Part shown: piece by piece, positions 8,245 through 17,849 of the stretch
Numbering within the stretch: position 1 is the first letter of the stretch
Layout of the letters: each line of letters begins with the position of its first letter
Source: Ilyomonas sp965277535
Lineage (GTDB): Bacteria > Bacteroidota > Bacteroidia > Chitinophagales > Chitinophagaceae
Length of the DNA: 64,000 nucleotides
NCBI GenBank assembly: GCA_965277535.1
Contig: OZ255825.1
Location: 2,294,001-2,358,000, forward strand
Direction of reading: 5' to 3'
The notes under the pieces: model-generated
What the model saw: the letters and a program-made list of their open reading frames with translations, nothing else
What the model was told of the DNA's origin: nothing
The model's database searches: none
Translations under genes and position numbers: made by a program

Positions 8245-10113
8245 ATGTTTTCAGAATATGATGTGATTGTAGCAGGAGCTGGCCATGCGGGTTGCGAAGC
8301 AGCATCGGCTGCTGCAAATATGGGTAGCAAAGTTCTTTTGGTAACAATGAACATGCAAACCATCGCGCAAATGAGTTGCAACCCCGCAATGGGTGGAATC
8401 GCTAAAGGCCAAATAGTAAGAGAGATTGATGCCATGGGAGGAATGAGCGGAGTTGTTACCGATAAAAGTTCATTGCAATTCAGAATGTTGAATAAAAGCA
8501 AAGGTCCAGCCATGTGGAGCCCTCGTGCACAATGCGACAGAATGCTGTTTGCGCAAACTTGGAGACAAGTTTTAGAGCAAAACCAAAACATAGATTTTTA
8601 CCAGGATACTGTTCAGTCAATACTCGTAAAGAATAACCGGGTTTGCGGCGTTGTAACAGGTTTGGGAAATGAAATCTGCTGCAAAACTGTGGTACTAACA
8701 AGTGGGACGTTTTTAAACGGTGTTATTCATATAGGAGAGAAGCGGTTTGGCGGTGGAAGAGTTGCAGAAAAAGCAGCGACCGGCCTTACCGAACAATTGG
8801 TAAGTATGGGTTTTGCCAGCAACCGGCTAAAAACGGGCACGCCACCGCGCGTTGATGGCAGAAGCCTGGATTATTCAAAAATGGAGGAACAAAAAGGAGA
8901 TGAAGAAATTATAGGTTTTTCTTTTCTCCCAATTAAAAAACTAAATAAAGAAAATCAATTAAGCTGCCATATTACATATACAAACCAAACCGTTCACGAC
9001 ATTTTAAAAACCGGTTTCGACAGAAGTCCAATGTACACAGGTAGGATAGAAGGCACAGGTCCTCGCTACTGCCCCAGCATTGAAGATAAAATCAACCGGT
9101 TTGCAGAAAGAGACCGTCATCAGATATTTGTTGAACCGGAAGGTTTTCATACAGTAGAAATTTATGTAAATGGTTTTTCTACCTCTTTGCCTGAAGATGT
9201 ACAACACAAAGCATTGCAACAAATACCAGGTTTTGAAAAAGCCAAAATGTTTCGCCCGGGTTATGCTATCGAATATGATTTTTTCCCGCCAACTCAATTA
9301 AAGGCAACCTTAGAAACTAAAGCGATTGAAAATTTATTTTTTGCTGGGCAAATTAATGGTACAACTGGTTATGAGGAAGCTGCGTGTCAAGGCCTGGTGG
9401 CAGGCATTAACGCGCACCTGAAAGTAGCAGAAGAAGAACCGTTTATTTTAGGCAGAAGCGAAGCTTATATTGGTGTGCTGATAGACGATTTAGTTAATAA
9501 AGGAACGGACGAACCTTACCGTATGTTTACCAGCCGCGCAGAATATCGAACATTGTTAAGACAAGACAATGCTGATTTGCGATTAACTAAGAAAAGCTTT
9601 GACATTGGTTTAGCCAATGATGAGCGAATGAGATTGGTAGAGAAAAAAGAAGCCGAAATAAAAGAAATTAAATTTGTTCTTAATAAAGAATCCGCTGATC
9701 CAGAAACAGTTAATCACTTTTTACGAAGCGTTGGCTCTGCAAGCATTTTAGAAAAGCAAAAAATGGCAAGGATTCTTTTACGGCCAGATGTTTCGCTGGA
9801 AGGTTTAGTTAAAAGTAATGAAACCTTACAAACTTTGTTTTCAAATTATAATAAAGAAGTACTTGAACAAAGCGAAATACAAATTAAATACGAACGCTAT
9901 ATTGAAAAGGAAGAACAATTGGTAACTAAACTTTCTGGAATGGAAAGCTTCGCCATTCCAGAAGTATTCAATTATGATACTGTTTCAGCATTGAGCAATG
10001 AGGCATTACAAAAATTAAAGAAAATCAAACCCCGAACTATCGGACAAGCCAGCCGGATTAGTGGTGTTAATCCAAGCGATATCCAAATTTTGATGGTTTA
10101 TATGGGCAGATAA
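8245..10113 (+). CDS. mnmG: tRNA uridine-5-carboxymethylaminomethyl modification enzyme MnmG
   Basis: FAD protein that, with MnmE, modifies U34 of several tRNAs. 622 residues, standard length. N-terminal FAD-binding VIVAGAGHAGCEAA, then MSCNPAMGGIAKG, the GTFLNG and GEKRFGGGR segments, FAGQINGTTGYEEAA, and the C-terminal helical domain ending with the PRTIGQASRISGV region that contacts MnmE. Start 4 bases after the ybeY stop. Confidence 0.98.
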   Translation: MFSEYDVIVAGAGHAGCEAASAAANMGSKVLLVTMNMQTIAQMSCNPAMGGIAKGQIVREIDAMGGMSGVVTDKSSLQFRMLNKSKGPAMWSPRAQCDRMLFAQTWRQVLEQNQNIDFYQDTVQSILVKNNRVCGVVTGLGNEICCKTVVLTSGTFLNGVIHIGEKRFGGGRVAEKAATGLTEQLVSMGFASNRLKTGTPPRVDGRSLDYSKMEEQKGDEEIIGFSFLPIKKLNKENQLSCHITYTNQTVHDILKTGFDRSPMYTGRIEGTGPRYCPSIEDKINRFAERDRHQIFVEPEGFHTVEIYVNGFSTSLPEDVQHKALQQIPGFEKAKMFRPGYAIEYDFFPPTQLKATLETKAIENLFFAGQINGTTGYEEAACQGLVAGINAHLKVAEEEPFILGRSEAYIGVLIDDLVNKGTDEPYRMFTSRAEYRTLLRQDNADLRLTKKSFDIGLANDERMRLVEKKEAEIKEIKFVLNKESADPETVNHFLRSVGSASILEKQKMARILLRPDVSLEGLVKSNETLQTLFSNYNKEVLEQSEIQIKYERYIEKEEQLVTKLSGMESFAIPEVFNYDTVSALSNEALQKLKKIKPRTIGQASRISGVNPSDIQILMVYMGR

Positions 10114-10213
10114 ACAGTACTGTTTTCAAAGCCAAATCGAGGTTAAAAACCAGAGTTTGTTTTTGCCCGATTTTTCTTCATTGTAATATTGGGAGTAAAA
10201 ATCTTCGTAACGA

Positions 10214-10990
10214 TTGAAATTTTTCTGGTTAACATTTTTCTTTATTACAGTTGTAACTGTTTGTGCACAGGCACAGGTAATACCGCTATCGGGTACCGTT
10301 TACGATTTTAGTAACCGTTTGCCTATTGAAGCAGTTTCTGTTCAATGCACATGCGGCTTTGGAACCATTACCGATTCAACAGGTCATTATTCTCTATTGG
10401 TAACACAGCGGGATTCTCTATTCTTTTCTTACTTAGGAAAAAACACTATCAAATATCCGGTTGATACCATAAAAAATACCGAAGCGTTCGATTTAGGTTT
10501 GCACATTGATGTAAAATGGCTGCCCGAAGTAAAAGTGCAAACGCACAATTATTACATTGATTCAATTCAAAACCGGCGCGACTATGCAAAAATCTTCGAT
10601 TACCGGAAGCCTCACCTGGCATTAAGCAAAAATTCGCCTTCTACATATGTGCCGGGAGCTGTAACAGTAGGTTTGGATTTGGATGAATTAATCAATATGT
10701 TTCGCTTTCGCAAAAACCGCCAGATGTTATCTTTCCAGAACCGTTTAGTACAACAGGAACAGGATAAATACATTGATCACAGGTATAGCGTAAGATTGGT
10801 AAAACAACTCACCAAGCTGGAATCGCCCGAATTGGAAAGATTTATGACTGAATACCGTCCCGAATACGATATTCTGCAGCAGATGAACGATTTGGAAGTA
10901 GGCTATTATATCGAGTTAAGCTATAAGGATTATCAGATCAAAAAGAATACCCGCAACGGCAGCGGCAGAAGTATACTCGGAACGAATTAG
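10214..10990 (+). CDS. Exported protein with carboxypeptidase-like regulatory domain
   Basis: 258 residues. Signal peptide (MKFFWLTFFFITVVTVCAQA), then a beta-sandwich domain like the N-terminal plug extension of SusC/TonB receptors: IPLSGTVYDFSNRLPIEAVS, TDSTGHYSLLV, LFFSYLGK. The rest is unassigned, rich in aromatic and charged residues (YIDHRYSVRLVKQLT). The start codon is TTG at 10214; no ATG exists within the signal peptide. Related proteins in Bacteroidota are uncharacterised; I infer an envelope location only. A copy of the dispersed oligomer lies upstream at 10156-10167. Confidence 0.7.
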   Translation: MKFFWLTFFFITVVTVCAQAQVIPLSGTVYDFSNRLPIEAVSVQCTCGFGTITDSTGHYSLLVTQRDSLFFSYLGKNTIKYPVDTIKNTEAFDLGLHIDVKWLPEVKVQTHNYYIDSIQNRRDYAKIFDYRKPHLALSKNSPSTYVPGAVTVGLDLDELINMFRFRKNRQMLSFQNRLVQQEQDKYIDHRYSVRLVKQLTKLESPELERFMTEYRPEYDILQQMNDLEVGYYIELSYKDYQIKKNTRNGSGRSILGTN

Positions 10991-11001
10991 AAAGCTGAAA
11001 T

Positions 11002-12009
11002 TTAACCGATTAAACCTGCCCTTCTGCTAATATCCAGCATCTTTTGAATAGGTTGTAGGGCAGCCATGCGAAGATGCTCAGGCATCGTTAATTCGGGCGT
11101 TTCATATTCTATACACAAATACACTTTCTCGAGCGAGTTGAGTTTCATGTGCGGACAATCGTTACATGCACAACTATTATCAGGCGGTGCCGGAATAAAC
11201 GTTTTCCGTGGCGCATCTTTTTGCATTTGGTGTAGAATACCTGTTTCGGTAGCTACAATGTATTCCTGTCCTTCGTCCTGCACCGCATAACGAAGAATTT
11301 GTGTGGTGCTACCAATGTAATCAGCCACACGCAATACGGCTTCTTCACATTCAGGATGTGCCAGCACTTTGGCAGCCGGATGACGAAGTTTCAATTTGGT
11401 TATTTTTTCAAGGCTGAAAATTTCATGCACCATGCAGGCTCCATTCCACAACAGCATGTTCCTGCCTGTCTTTTTATTCAGGTAAGCGCCCAGGTTTTTA
11501 TCGGGTGCAAAAATGATGGGTTGCTCTTTTGGTACGCTTTCAATTATTTTCATTGCATTGCTGCTGGTGCAGATAATATCACTCAGGGCTTTTATTTCGG
11601 CTGAACAATTAATGTAGGAAATAACGATATGGTCCGGATGCTTATCCTTAAACGCTTTAAAAAGAGGCGCGGGCGCACTATCCGCTAAAGAACAGCCGGC
11701 GTTCAAATCGGGCAGCAACACTTTGCGGCTTGGATTGAGAATTTTGGCAGTTTCAGCCATGAAATGCACGCCGGCGAACACAATGATGTCTGCGTTTGTT
11801 TTTGCCGCATATTGCGCCAATCCGAGGCTATCACCGATATAATCCGCTACGTCCTGTATGTCGGCGTCCTGGTAGTAGTGCGCAAGCAAAACAGCATTCT
11901 TTTCCCGCTTGAGCCGTTCTATCTCTTTAAACAAATCTAAAGTTGGATCAATATCAATATCTAAAAAGCCGCGCTTCGGAACTTTTTGTATGGCTTCTTC
12001 TATGTTCAT
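11002..12009 (-). CDS. nadA: Quinolinate synthase A
   Basis: Condenses iminoaspartate with dihydroxyacetone phosphate to quinolinate in de novo NAD synthesis. 335 residues. The three cysteines that hold the 4Fe-4S cluster are in the expected contexts: GCSLADSAP, NGACMVHEIF and CACNDCPHM. AHYYQDADIQDVADYIGDS is the conserved N-terminal segment. nadB and nadC are not in this window. Confidence 0.97.
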   Translation of the reverse strand: MNIEEAIQKVPKRGFLDIDIDPTLDLFKEIERLKREKNAVLLAHYYQDADIQDVADYIGDSLGLAQYAAKTNADIIVFAGVHFMAETAKILNPSRKVLLPDLNAGCSLADSAPAPLFKAFKDKHPDHIVISYINCSAEIKALSDIICTSSNAMKIIESVPKEQPIIFAPDKNLGAYLNKKTGRNMLLWNGACMVHEIFSLEKITKLKLRHPAAKVLAHPECEEAVLRVADYIGSTTQILRYAVQDEGQEYIVATETGILHQMQKDAPRKTFIPAPPDNSCACNDCPHMKLNSLEKVYLCIEYETPELTMPEHLRMAALQPIQKMLDISRRAGLIG

Positions 12010-12465
12010 AACTGTTGTAGTATTTATTTATAATACTTATTTATATAAAAAACCTATTACTATTAGGAGTGTGTATATCGTGATAACTTACTTATACACA
12101 CCCTACAAAGTTATTAAAAGAAGCCCTTTTCCACATCTCCATTCACAAAGCTTAACAAGTGCTAATCAATAAATATAGGCATTTCAAAACGTTACCAACA
12201 ATGTAAAAAAGTAGTGCCAGAGATATTCACAACTAACCAATTCACAACCGGTACACAGTTCGTTCAGGGCGGATAAATGGTTGATATTTCTGATATTTTT
12301 TGAGAGAGTAAGAATCGCTCGCTTTTTGTTCTATGTTTTTGCACAATTTCTTTTTAAAAAAGCGGTGTTATCCCCTTCATTTTTGTTTATTCACATAAAT
12401 ATGTGAACTGAACATTTGCATTGTTGCGCAAGCCTTTTATTTTGCGCGCCACTAAAGTTATGATA
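12010..12465. other. Divergent intergenic region nadA / FKBP gene
   Basis: 456 bases, AT-rich, no gene recognised. It contains a perfect operator-like palindrome at 12390-12407 (TTCACATAAATATGTGAA: two 8-base arms, 2-base spacer), 58 bases before the lipoprotein start. Its half-site TTCACA occurs again at 12226-12231 and 12240-12245, but those copies are not paired. A regulator site is a guess. Confidence 0.45.
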
Positions 12466-12972
12466 ATGAAGAAAGGATTTGTTTTTGCCGCAATTTTAGG
12501 TTTGATAGGCACTGCTGGTTGCACGAAGAATAATAGTGCAAATACACCCGCAATTGATTGTTCAAGCCCAACACAGGCAGCATCTTCAACTGAAACGGCT
12601 ACCTTACAACGCTACCTCGATTCAAGTGCAAGTTCGGCTGTGCAGGATGTCCGCGGATTCTTTTATGTGATGGATTCTACTGTTGCCGATTCGGCATCAG
12701 GACACCCAACTGTTTGCTCCAGCGTTTCGGTTACATATAAAGCTGCTTTGCTAAATGGAACTACCGTAGATAGCAGCGGCAGTACAGCGGTTACGTTTCC
12801 CCTCTCTAATGTGATTACAGGCTGGCAGGAAATGCTGCCCTTAATGAGAAAGAATGCTTCTGTAAAATTATATCTTCCACCCAGTTTGGCGTACGGCTCT
12901 GCAGGCTCTTCAACGGCTATTCCTCCAAATGCCTATCTTGTTTTCACCATTAAATTGTTTGATTTTAATTAA
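12466..12972 (+). CDS. FKBP-type peptidyl-prolyl isomerase lipoprotein
   Basis: Periplasmic folding catalyst anchored by lipid. Starting at 12466 gives MKKGFVFAAILGLIGTAGC, a lipoprotein signal with lipobox GTAGC, so I prefer this to the upstream TTG at 12421. About 168 residues. The C-terminal FKBP fold is visible: VTYKAALLNGTTVDSS, VITGWQEMLPLMRKN, LYLPPSLAYGSAG, IPPNAYLVFTIKLFDF. The dispersed oligomer TTTGTTTTTGCC forms part of the signal peptide (12478-12489). Confidence 0.9.
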   Translation: MKKGFVFAAILGLIGTAGCTKNNSANTPAIDCSSPTQAASSTETATLQRYLDSSASSAVQDVRGFFYVMDSTVADSASGHPTVCSSVSVTYKAALLNGTTVDSSGSTAVTFPLSNVITGWQEMLPLMRKNASVKLYLPPSLAYGSAGSSTAIPPNAYLVFTIKLFDFN

Positions 12973-13022
12973 GGCAATCGTATTTGATAAGATGGCAAAG
13001 TTTTTAGTTAGATAAACTAACT

Positions 13023-13517
13023 ATGGCAGCAATTGAAAAATCGGAACAGCGTTTATTTGTTATACAAAAAGTGCAGCCGGCCCTTTTGGGATTGATGGAC
13101 GGCTCTGTTTCTACCCTAGCTCCTCTATTTGCAACAGCCGGTTTAACCGGGCGTCCTATGGATGCTTTTTTTGTTGGATTGGCCGCTTCGCTAGGTGCTG
13201 GCATCAGCATGGGATTGGCAGAAGCCTTGTCAGATGATGGCACAGTAACAGGCAGAGGGAATCCTGTTTCAAGAGGAATCATAACAGGTTTGGCTACTAC
13301 CATCGGCGGCATGTTGCATACGCTGCCTTTTTTATTATCCAACATTCAGTTGGCTTTGCATACAGCTTATGTAGTTGTAGTGATAGAGCTTTTTGCAATA
13401 GCTTTTATCCGCTTCCAATTTATGAAAACGCCCCTGGTAAAAACAATACTGCAGGTGATTGTAGGCGGTGCTATTGTATTTGCCATTGGTTTGTGGTTAG
13501 GGAAATTAAATGGGTAA
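13023..13517 (+). CDS. VIT/CCC1-like membrane protein
   Basis: 164 residues with about four hydrophobic segments. LLGLMDGSVSTLAPLFATAG resembles the first helix of the VIT1/CCC1 family of iron and manganese transporters (DGxxSxLA..), and GLAASLGAGISMGLAEALSDDG the second. The hydrophilic metal-binding insert of typical VIT proteins is absent, so this is a short version. Ion transport is inferred from the family only. Confidence 0.65.
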   Translation: MAAIEKSEQRLFVIQKVQPALLGLMDGSVSTLAPLFATAGLTGRPMDAFFVGLAASLGAGISMGLAEALSDDGTVTGRGNPVSRGIITGLATTIGGMLHTLPFLLSNIQLALHTAYVVVVIELFAIAFIRFQFMKTPLVKTILQVIVGGAIVFAIGLWLGKLNG

Positions 13518-13804
13518 GAAAATTTTAGATTAGTGATTGATGGTTCCCTGCTTTCTAAATTTCTATGCTTCTTTTTCTTTACAAATAGGACCGCCACTTG
13601 CAAAATATTGGCAAAACCAAAAGGCATTATTAGAAGCGGTGCAAGAGATTGGTATTTGGAAAGTAAAAGATTGTCTAATAATAAAGAATCTTTATTTCCT
13701 GGTAAACAACCGTACAAGCGGTTTTGGTTTTATCAATTTTATTTCTCCAATCATTAGCAGGATAAAGTTTCGCTAAGCCAGGTAATCAATTCAATTTTGC
13801 ATAA

Positions 13805-15037
13805 ATGGCAAAAGCAAAGAAAACAACAACAAAGAAAGTTGTAACAAGGAAAGCCGAGCGTGTTTCGGCCCTGACGATTGTAAAAAAAGAAACCGAAAAG
13901 TTAAGCCCCAACCAGGCGGCGTTTAATAAACTTACCTCCCGTATTGAAAAGCTGCGAAATGAGATTGCACGCAAGGAAGGCCAATTAGACGAGGCGATAC
14001 AGTTGTTTGGTCAGACAATTCCAACTTTAGAAGCCAAGCTTTTTCAGCAACGCCACCAGTTGCTGCTGCTGATATGGCCATTTTATCAGCAAAAAAAGCT
14101 GCCCAAAGCGGTACAGCCTTATCTGAAAGATATGCTTCAGGAAATGATAAGTGAAGTGCTGCAAAACGGCGATGAAGAACCGGATGAAGAATTTAAAGCT
14201 ATTTTTTTAGAACTGGAAGGAGAAGACTATGAATCCGTTTTGAAAAGAGAAGAAAAAGAAATGCAGCAGGAGATGCGCCAGGAATTTAAAAGCTGGGGTG
14301 TAAATATGGAATGGGATGAGAAAGCGCCACTCAGCGAAGAAGAAATGGCGAAAAAGTTACACGAGTTTCAACAACAGATGCACGAGAGGCTTGCTGAAGA
14401 AGAGCGTCATCAGAACGAGCGCTTTAAAACCCGCGCCAAAACGGAAAAGCAATTGCAAAAGGAGAAGCGGGAGCAGGAAGCCGAGCAATTGAAACAAAAG
14501 AATATAACGACTATTTACCGGCAGCTTGCTAAATTGTTTCACCCCGATTTAGAGCAGGATGCAGACCGCCGGCTGGAGAAAGAAGCCCTGATGAAAAGCC
14601 TGACTGAAGCCTATGAAACGAAAAACCTGCACGCTTTGCTCATGCTCGAATTAAAGTGGATTCATAATGAAAATAGCCACCTGGAAAGCCTGACGGAAGA
14701 AAAGCTGAGTGTTTACCTCGAAATCCTGCGCAGCCAGGCTGCAGAACTGAAAAGCGAAAAATGGCAGATGCTTCATCATCCGCGGTATCATGCGCTTGTA
14801 AATCGCTATGGTTTCCGGCCGCTAACGTATCCTGTAAAAACGATAAAGGAAGACATTGCACAAATAGAAGCTGAAAAAAGAGAACTGCAACGGAAGATTG
14901 CAGCTATGCAGGAACCACATGCCATCGAGCTTCTGAAAAAGCAGGTTCAGGATTGGAGATTGCTGCAACAGCAGCAAAAACAATTCGATTTGAACGATTT
15001 GCTGGGCACTATGTTTTCAAATGTGCGTAACAGATAG
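13805..15037 (+). CDS. J-domain coiled-coil protein
   Basis: 410 residues, mostly charged helix and coiled coil, beginning with a basic Lys/Thr tail. In the middle (about 233-285) TIYRQLAKLFHPDLEQD followed by KEALMKSLTEAYETKNLHAL has the helix-HPD-helix pattern of a DnaJ J-domain (HPD at 246-248), so it probably recruits a DnaK-type Hsp70. There is no Gly/Phe region or zinc finger, and the J-domain is internal rather than N-terminal. The client is unknown. Stands alone between unrelated genes. The 287 bases before it (13518-13804) hold no gene I recognise. Confidence 0.75.
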   Translation: MAKAKKTTTKKVVTRKAERVSALTIVKKETEKLSPNQAAFNKLTSRIEKLRNEIARKEGQLDEAIQLFGQTIPTLEAKLFQQRHQLLLLIWPFYQQKKLPKAVQPYLKDMLQEMISEVLQNGDEEPDEEFKAIFLELEGEDYESVLKREEKEMQQEMRQEFKSWGVNMEWDEKAPLSEEEMAKKLHEFQQQMHERLAEEERHQNERFKTRAKTEKQLQKEKREQEAEQLKQKNITTIYRQLAKLFHPDLEQDADRRLEKEALMKSLTEAYETKNLHALLMLELKWIHNENSHLESLTEEKLSVYLEILRSQAAELKSEKWQMLHHPRYHALVNRYGFRPLTYPVKTIKEDIAQIEAEKRELQRKIAAMQEPHAIELLKKQVQDWRLLQQQQKQFDLNDLLGTMFSNVRNR

Positions 15038-15114
15038 CAGTTGCACAGAAACACGAGCAATCCTCTGCAGAAACCTGCGTTATCTACCGAAAAATACGGC
15101 AAAACCAAACGTTC

Positions 15115-17799
15115 TCAATCCATCACCGGGCGAAGCCATTTTTGCGCTTCATCATCGCTCCAGCCTTTGCGTTGTTTGTAATCTTCATACTGGTCCTGCT
15201 GAATTTTGCCAATTCCAAAATACTTGCTTTGCGGATGGGTGAAGTACCAGCCGCAGATAGAACTTGCCGGATACATAGCCAGCGATTCAGTTAGTTCAAT
15301 ACCTGTTTGTTCCGACGCATCTAAAATATGAAACAGCTTCTGTTTTTCGGTATGGTCGGGGCAGGCAGGATAACCCGGAGCCGGACGAATGCCAATATAT
15401 TTCTCTTTAATGAGTTCTTCATTCTTTAATGTTTCGCCCTTTACATAGCCCCAATATTCTGTGCGTACTTTTTTATGCAGCAATTCAGTAAACGCTTCAG
15501 CCAGCCGGTCGGCTAAGGCTTGCAGCATAATCTTGTTGTAATCGTCGTGCTGTTCCTGAAAACGTTGCAAATGTGGTTCAATGCCATGAATGGTAACCGC
15601 AAATGCGCCAATATAATCCTGCCTGTTTGTTTCATGTGGAACGATAAAATCAGCGAGGGAAAGATTCGGTTCGGTAGCGGTTTTCTTTATTTGTTGACGC
15701 AAAAATTCCAAATTAATTTGCTCATCACCATGTTGGATGATAACCGTGTCAGGTGCTGTTTTTTGAGCTTTGTAAAAACCAATCACCGCTTTTGGTTTTA
15801 GCCATTTTTCTTTGATAATAACATCGAGCAAAGCATTGGCATCGTTGTACAATTTGGTTGCTTCTTTGCCAATCACTTCGTCTTTCAATAAATCAGGGAA
15901 ACGTCCGCCCAATTCCCATGAAATAAAAAACGGCGCCCAATCTAAATATTCACGTATTTCAGTTAAATCATAATTATCGAAGGCTTTGGTTCCTAAGAAT
16001 GTTGGTTGAGGCGGCGTATAATCTTTCCAATCAATTTTTGCACTATTTGCCTGTGCATTGGAAAAAGTAAGATAAGGCTTTGCAGAACGCTTGCTGGCAA
16101 AATCGTCCCGCAGCTTTTTGTATTCGGTTACAATGTTTTGCAGGTACGCCGGCTTGTTGTCTTTGTTTAATAATGTGCCAGCTACGGTTACACTCCGCGA
16201 TGCATCTAATACATGCACAACGCCATTATCATATTCAGGCGAAATTTTCACTGCTGTGTGCATCCGGCTTGTGGTAGCGCCGCCAATAAGTAAGGGTTGC
16301 TGCATATTGCGGCGTTTCATTTCTCTTGCCACATGCACCATTTCATCTAGCGATGGTGTAATCAATCCGCTTAAACCAACAATAGCAACATTTTCTTTTA
16401 TAGCGGTATCCAATATTTTATCAGTTGGCACCATCACGCCTAAGTCAATAATATCATAGCCGTTACACGCAAGTACAACGCCTACAATGTTTTTACCAAT
16501 ATCATGTACATCACCCTTTACGGTTGCCAATAAAATTTTAGCTGCACCGCCTTTTGTTGCAACAGGATTGTTCCTCTTTTCTTCTTCAATAAATGGCGTG
16601 AGCCAAGCCACGCTTTTCTTCATTACGCGGGCGCTTTTTACAACCTGAGGAAGGAACATTTTACCTGAGCCAAATAGATCGCCTACCACATTCATCCCGT
16701 CCATCAACGGACCTTCAATTACTTCCAAAGGCTTTGGATATTGTTGCCGCGCTTCTTCCGTATCAGCATCAATAAAATCGGTAATGCCGTTCACCAGCGC
16801 ATGTTTCAAACGCTCTTGTACTGATGTGCTGCGCCACACATCGTCCTTCTTTTCTTCCTTGCCTTTCCTTTTCACCGTTTCAGCAAACTGAATGAGCTTT
16901 TCGGTGACCTCATTGTTGGAATTGTTGCGATTCAAAATCACATCTTCGCACAAGATTCTCAACTCCGGCTCTATCTCATCATACACCACCAACTGACCGG
17001 CATTTACAATGCCCATGTCCATGCCTGCTTTAATAGCATAGTATAAAAACACGCTGTGCATCGCTTCTCGCACCGGCTCATTGCCACGAAACGAAAACGA
17101 TACATTGCTTACGCCACCGCTTATTTTTGCCAGAGGCATTTTTTGTTTGATAACACGCGTGGCTTCTATAAAATCTACCGCATAATTGTTATGCTCTTCA
17201 ATGCCGGTTGCGATGGCAAAAATGTTGGGGTCGAAGATGATGTCCTGTGGTGCAAAGCCTACTTCATTTACCAGTATTTCATAAGCCTTCGAACAAATGT
17301 TTATGCGGCGGTCAAAGGTATCTGCCTGTCCCTGTTCATCAAACGCCATCACCACTACTGCGGCACCATAGCTTTGACAGATGATAGCTTGATCCACAAA
17401 CTTTTCAACTCCTTCTTTCATCGAAATAGAGTTTACAATGCACTTGCCCTGCACGCATTTCAAGCCGGCTTCTATCACCGAAAACTTTGATGAATCTATC
17501 ATCACCGGAATCTTGGCAATGTCGGGTTCGCTCTGCACAAGATTGATGAAAGTGGTCATTGCCTGTACGCCGTCAAGCAGGGCGTCATCCATGTTCACGT
17601 CAATCACTTGCGCACCGCTTTCTACTTGTTGCCGCGCCACGCTAAGGGCTTCTTCATATTTGTTTTCCCTGATTAAACGCGCAAACTTTTTACTGCCCGT
17701 TACATTGGTACGCTCACCAATGTTGATGAAATTAGTTTCCGGACGAATAATCAGCGGCTCTAAGCCGGATAGCCGTAAATAAGGTTTGATATTGCTCAT
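15115..17799 (-). CDS. metH: Cobalamin-dependent methionine synthase, C-terminal part (pterin, B12, activation domains)
   Basis: Transfers methyl from methyltetrahydrofolate through cobalamin to homocysteine. 894 residues that match E. coli MetH without its N-terminal homocysteine domain. Order: pterin-binding domain (NFINIGERTNVTGSKKFARL, IDVNMDDALLDG), B12 cap and Rossmann domain with the cobalamin-ligand motif GDVHDIGKNI (about 425-434), then the SAM-dependent activation domain (RPAPGYPACPDHTEK). The homocysteine half is a separate gene upstream (18377-19426); together they total 1243 residues, the length of a whole MetH. Such a split is known in Bacteroidota; what is odd here is the insert between them. 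Confidence 0.95.
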   Translation of the reverse strand: MSNIKPYLRLSGLEPLIIRPETNFINIGERTNVTGSKKFARLIRENKYEEALSVARQQVESGAQVIDVNMDDALLDGVQAMTTFINLVQSEPDIAKIPVMIDSSKFSVIEAGLKCVQGKCIVNSISMKEGVEKFVDQAIICQSYGAAVVVMAFDEQGQADTFDRRINICSKAYEILVNEVGFAPQDIIFDPNIFAIATGIEEHNNYAVDFIEATRVIKQKMPLAKISGGVSNVSFSFRGNEPVREAMHSVFLYYAIKAGMDMGIVNAGQLVVYDEIEPELRILCEDVILNRNNSNNEVTEKLIQFAETVKRKGKEEKKDDVWRSTSVQERLKHALVNGITDFIDADTEEARQQYPKPLEVIEGPLMDGMNVVGDLFGSGKMFLPQVVKSARVMKKSVAWLTPFIEEEKRNNPVATKGGAAKILLATVKGDVHDIGKNIVGVVLACNGYDIIDLGVMVPTDKILDTAIKENVAIVGLSGLITPSLDEMVHVAREMKRRNMQQPLLIGGATTSRMHTAVKISPEYDNGVVHVLDASRSVTVAGTLLNKDNKPAYLQNIVTEYKKLRDDFASKRSAKPYLTFSNAQANSAKIDWKDYTPPQPTFLGTKAFDNYDLTEIREYLDWAPFFISWELGGRFPDLLKDEVIGKEATKLYNDANALLDVIIKEKWLKPKAVIGFYKAQKTAPDTVIIQHGDEQINLEFLRQQIKKTATEPNLSLADFIVPHETNRQDYIGAFAVTIHGIEPHLQRFQEQHDDYNKIMLQALADRLAEAFTELLHKKVRTEYWGYVKGETLKNEELIKEKYIGIRPAPGYPACPDHTEKQKLFHILDASEQTGIELTESLAMYPASSICGWYFTHPQSKYFGIGKIQQDQYEDYKQRKGWSDDEAQKWLRPVMD

Positions 17800-17809
17800 A
17801 ATTTTTTAT

Positions 17810-17843
17810 AACCACAGAGGCACGGAGGCACAGAGTGGCACGG
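17810..17843 (+). repeat. CACAGAG-type repeat, left copy
   Basis: Sequence of the form AACCACAGAGGCACGGAGGC, continuing with CACAGAG. Inverted relatives lie at 18337-18375 and 19459-19498. Short GA/CA-rich repeats of this type often sit beside GxxExxY genes (recollection, not checked here). Confidence 0.7.
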
Positions 17844-17849
17844 TATAGT

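Noticed and set aside
12390..12407. CRP-type operator
   Set aside because: The half-sites are in the opposite order to TGTGA-N6-TCACA; kept only as an unassigned palindrome.
13533..13776. Two overlapping ORFs of 74-79 codons between the VIT-like and J-domain genes
   Set aside because: Low complexity, Phe-rich, no family likeness, no promoter or spacing support.
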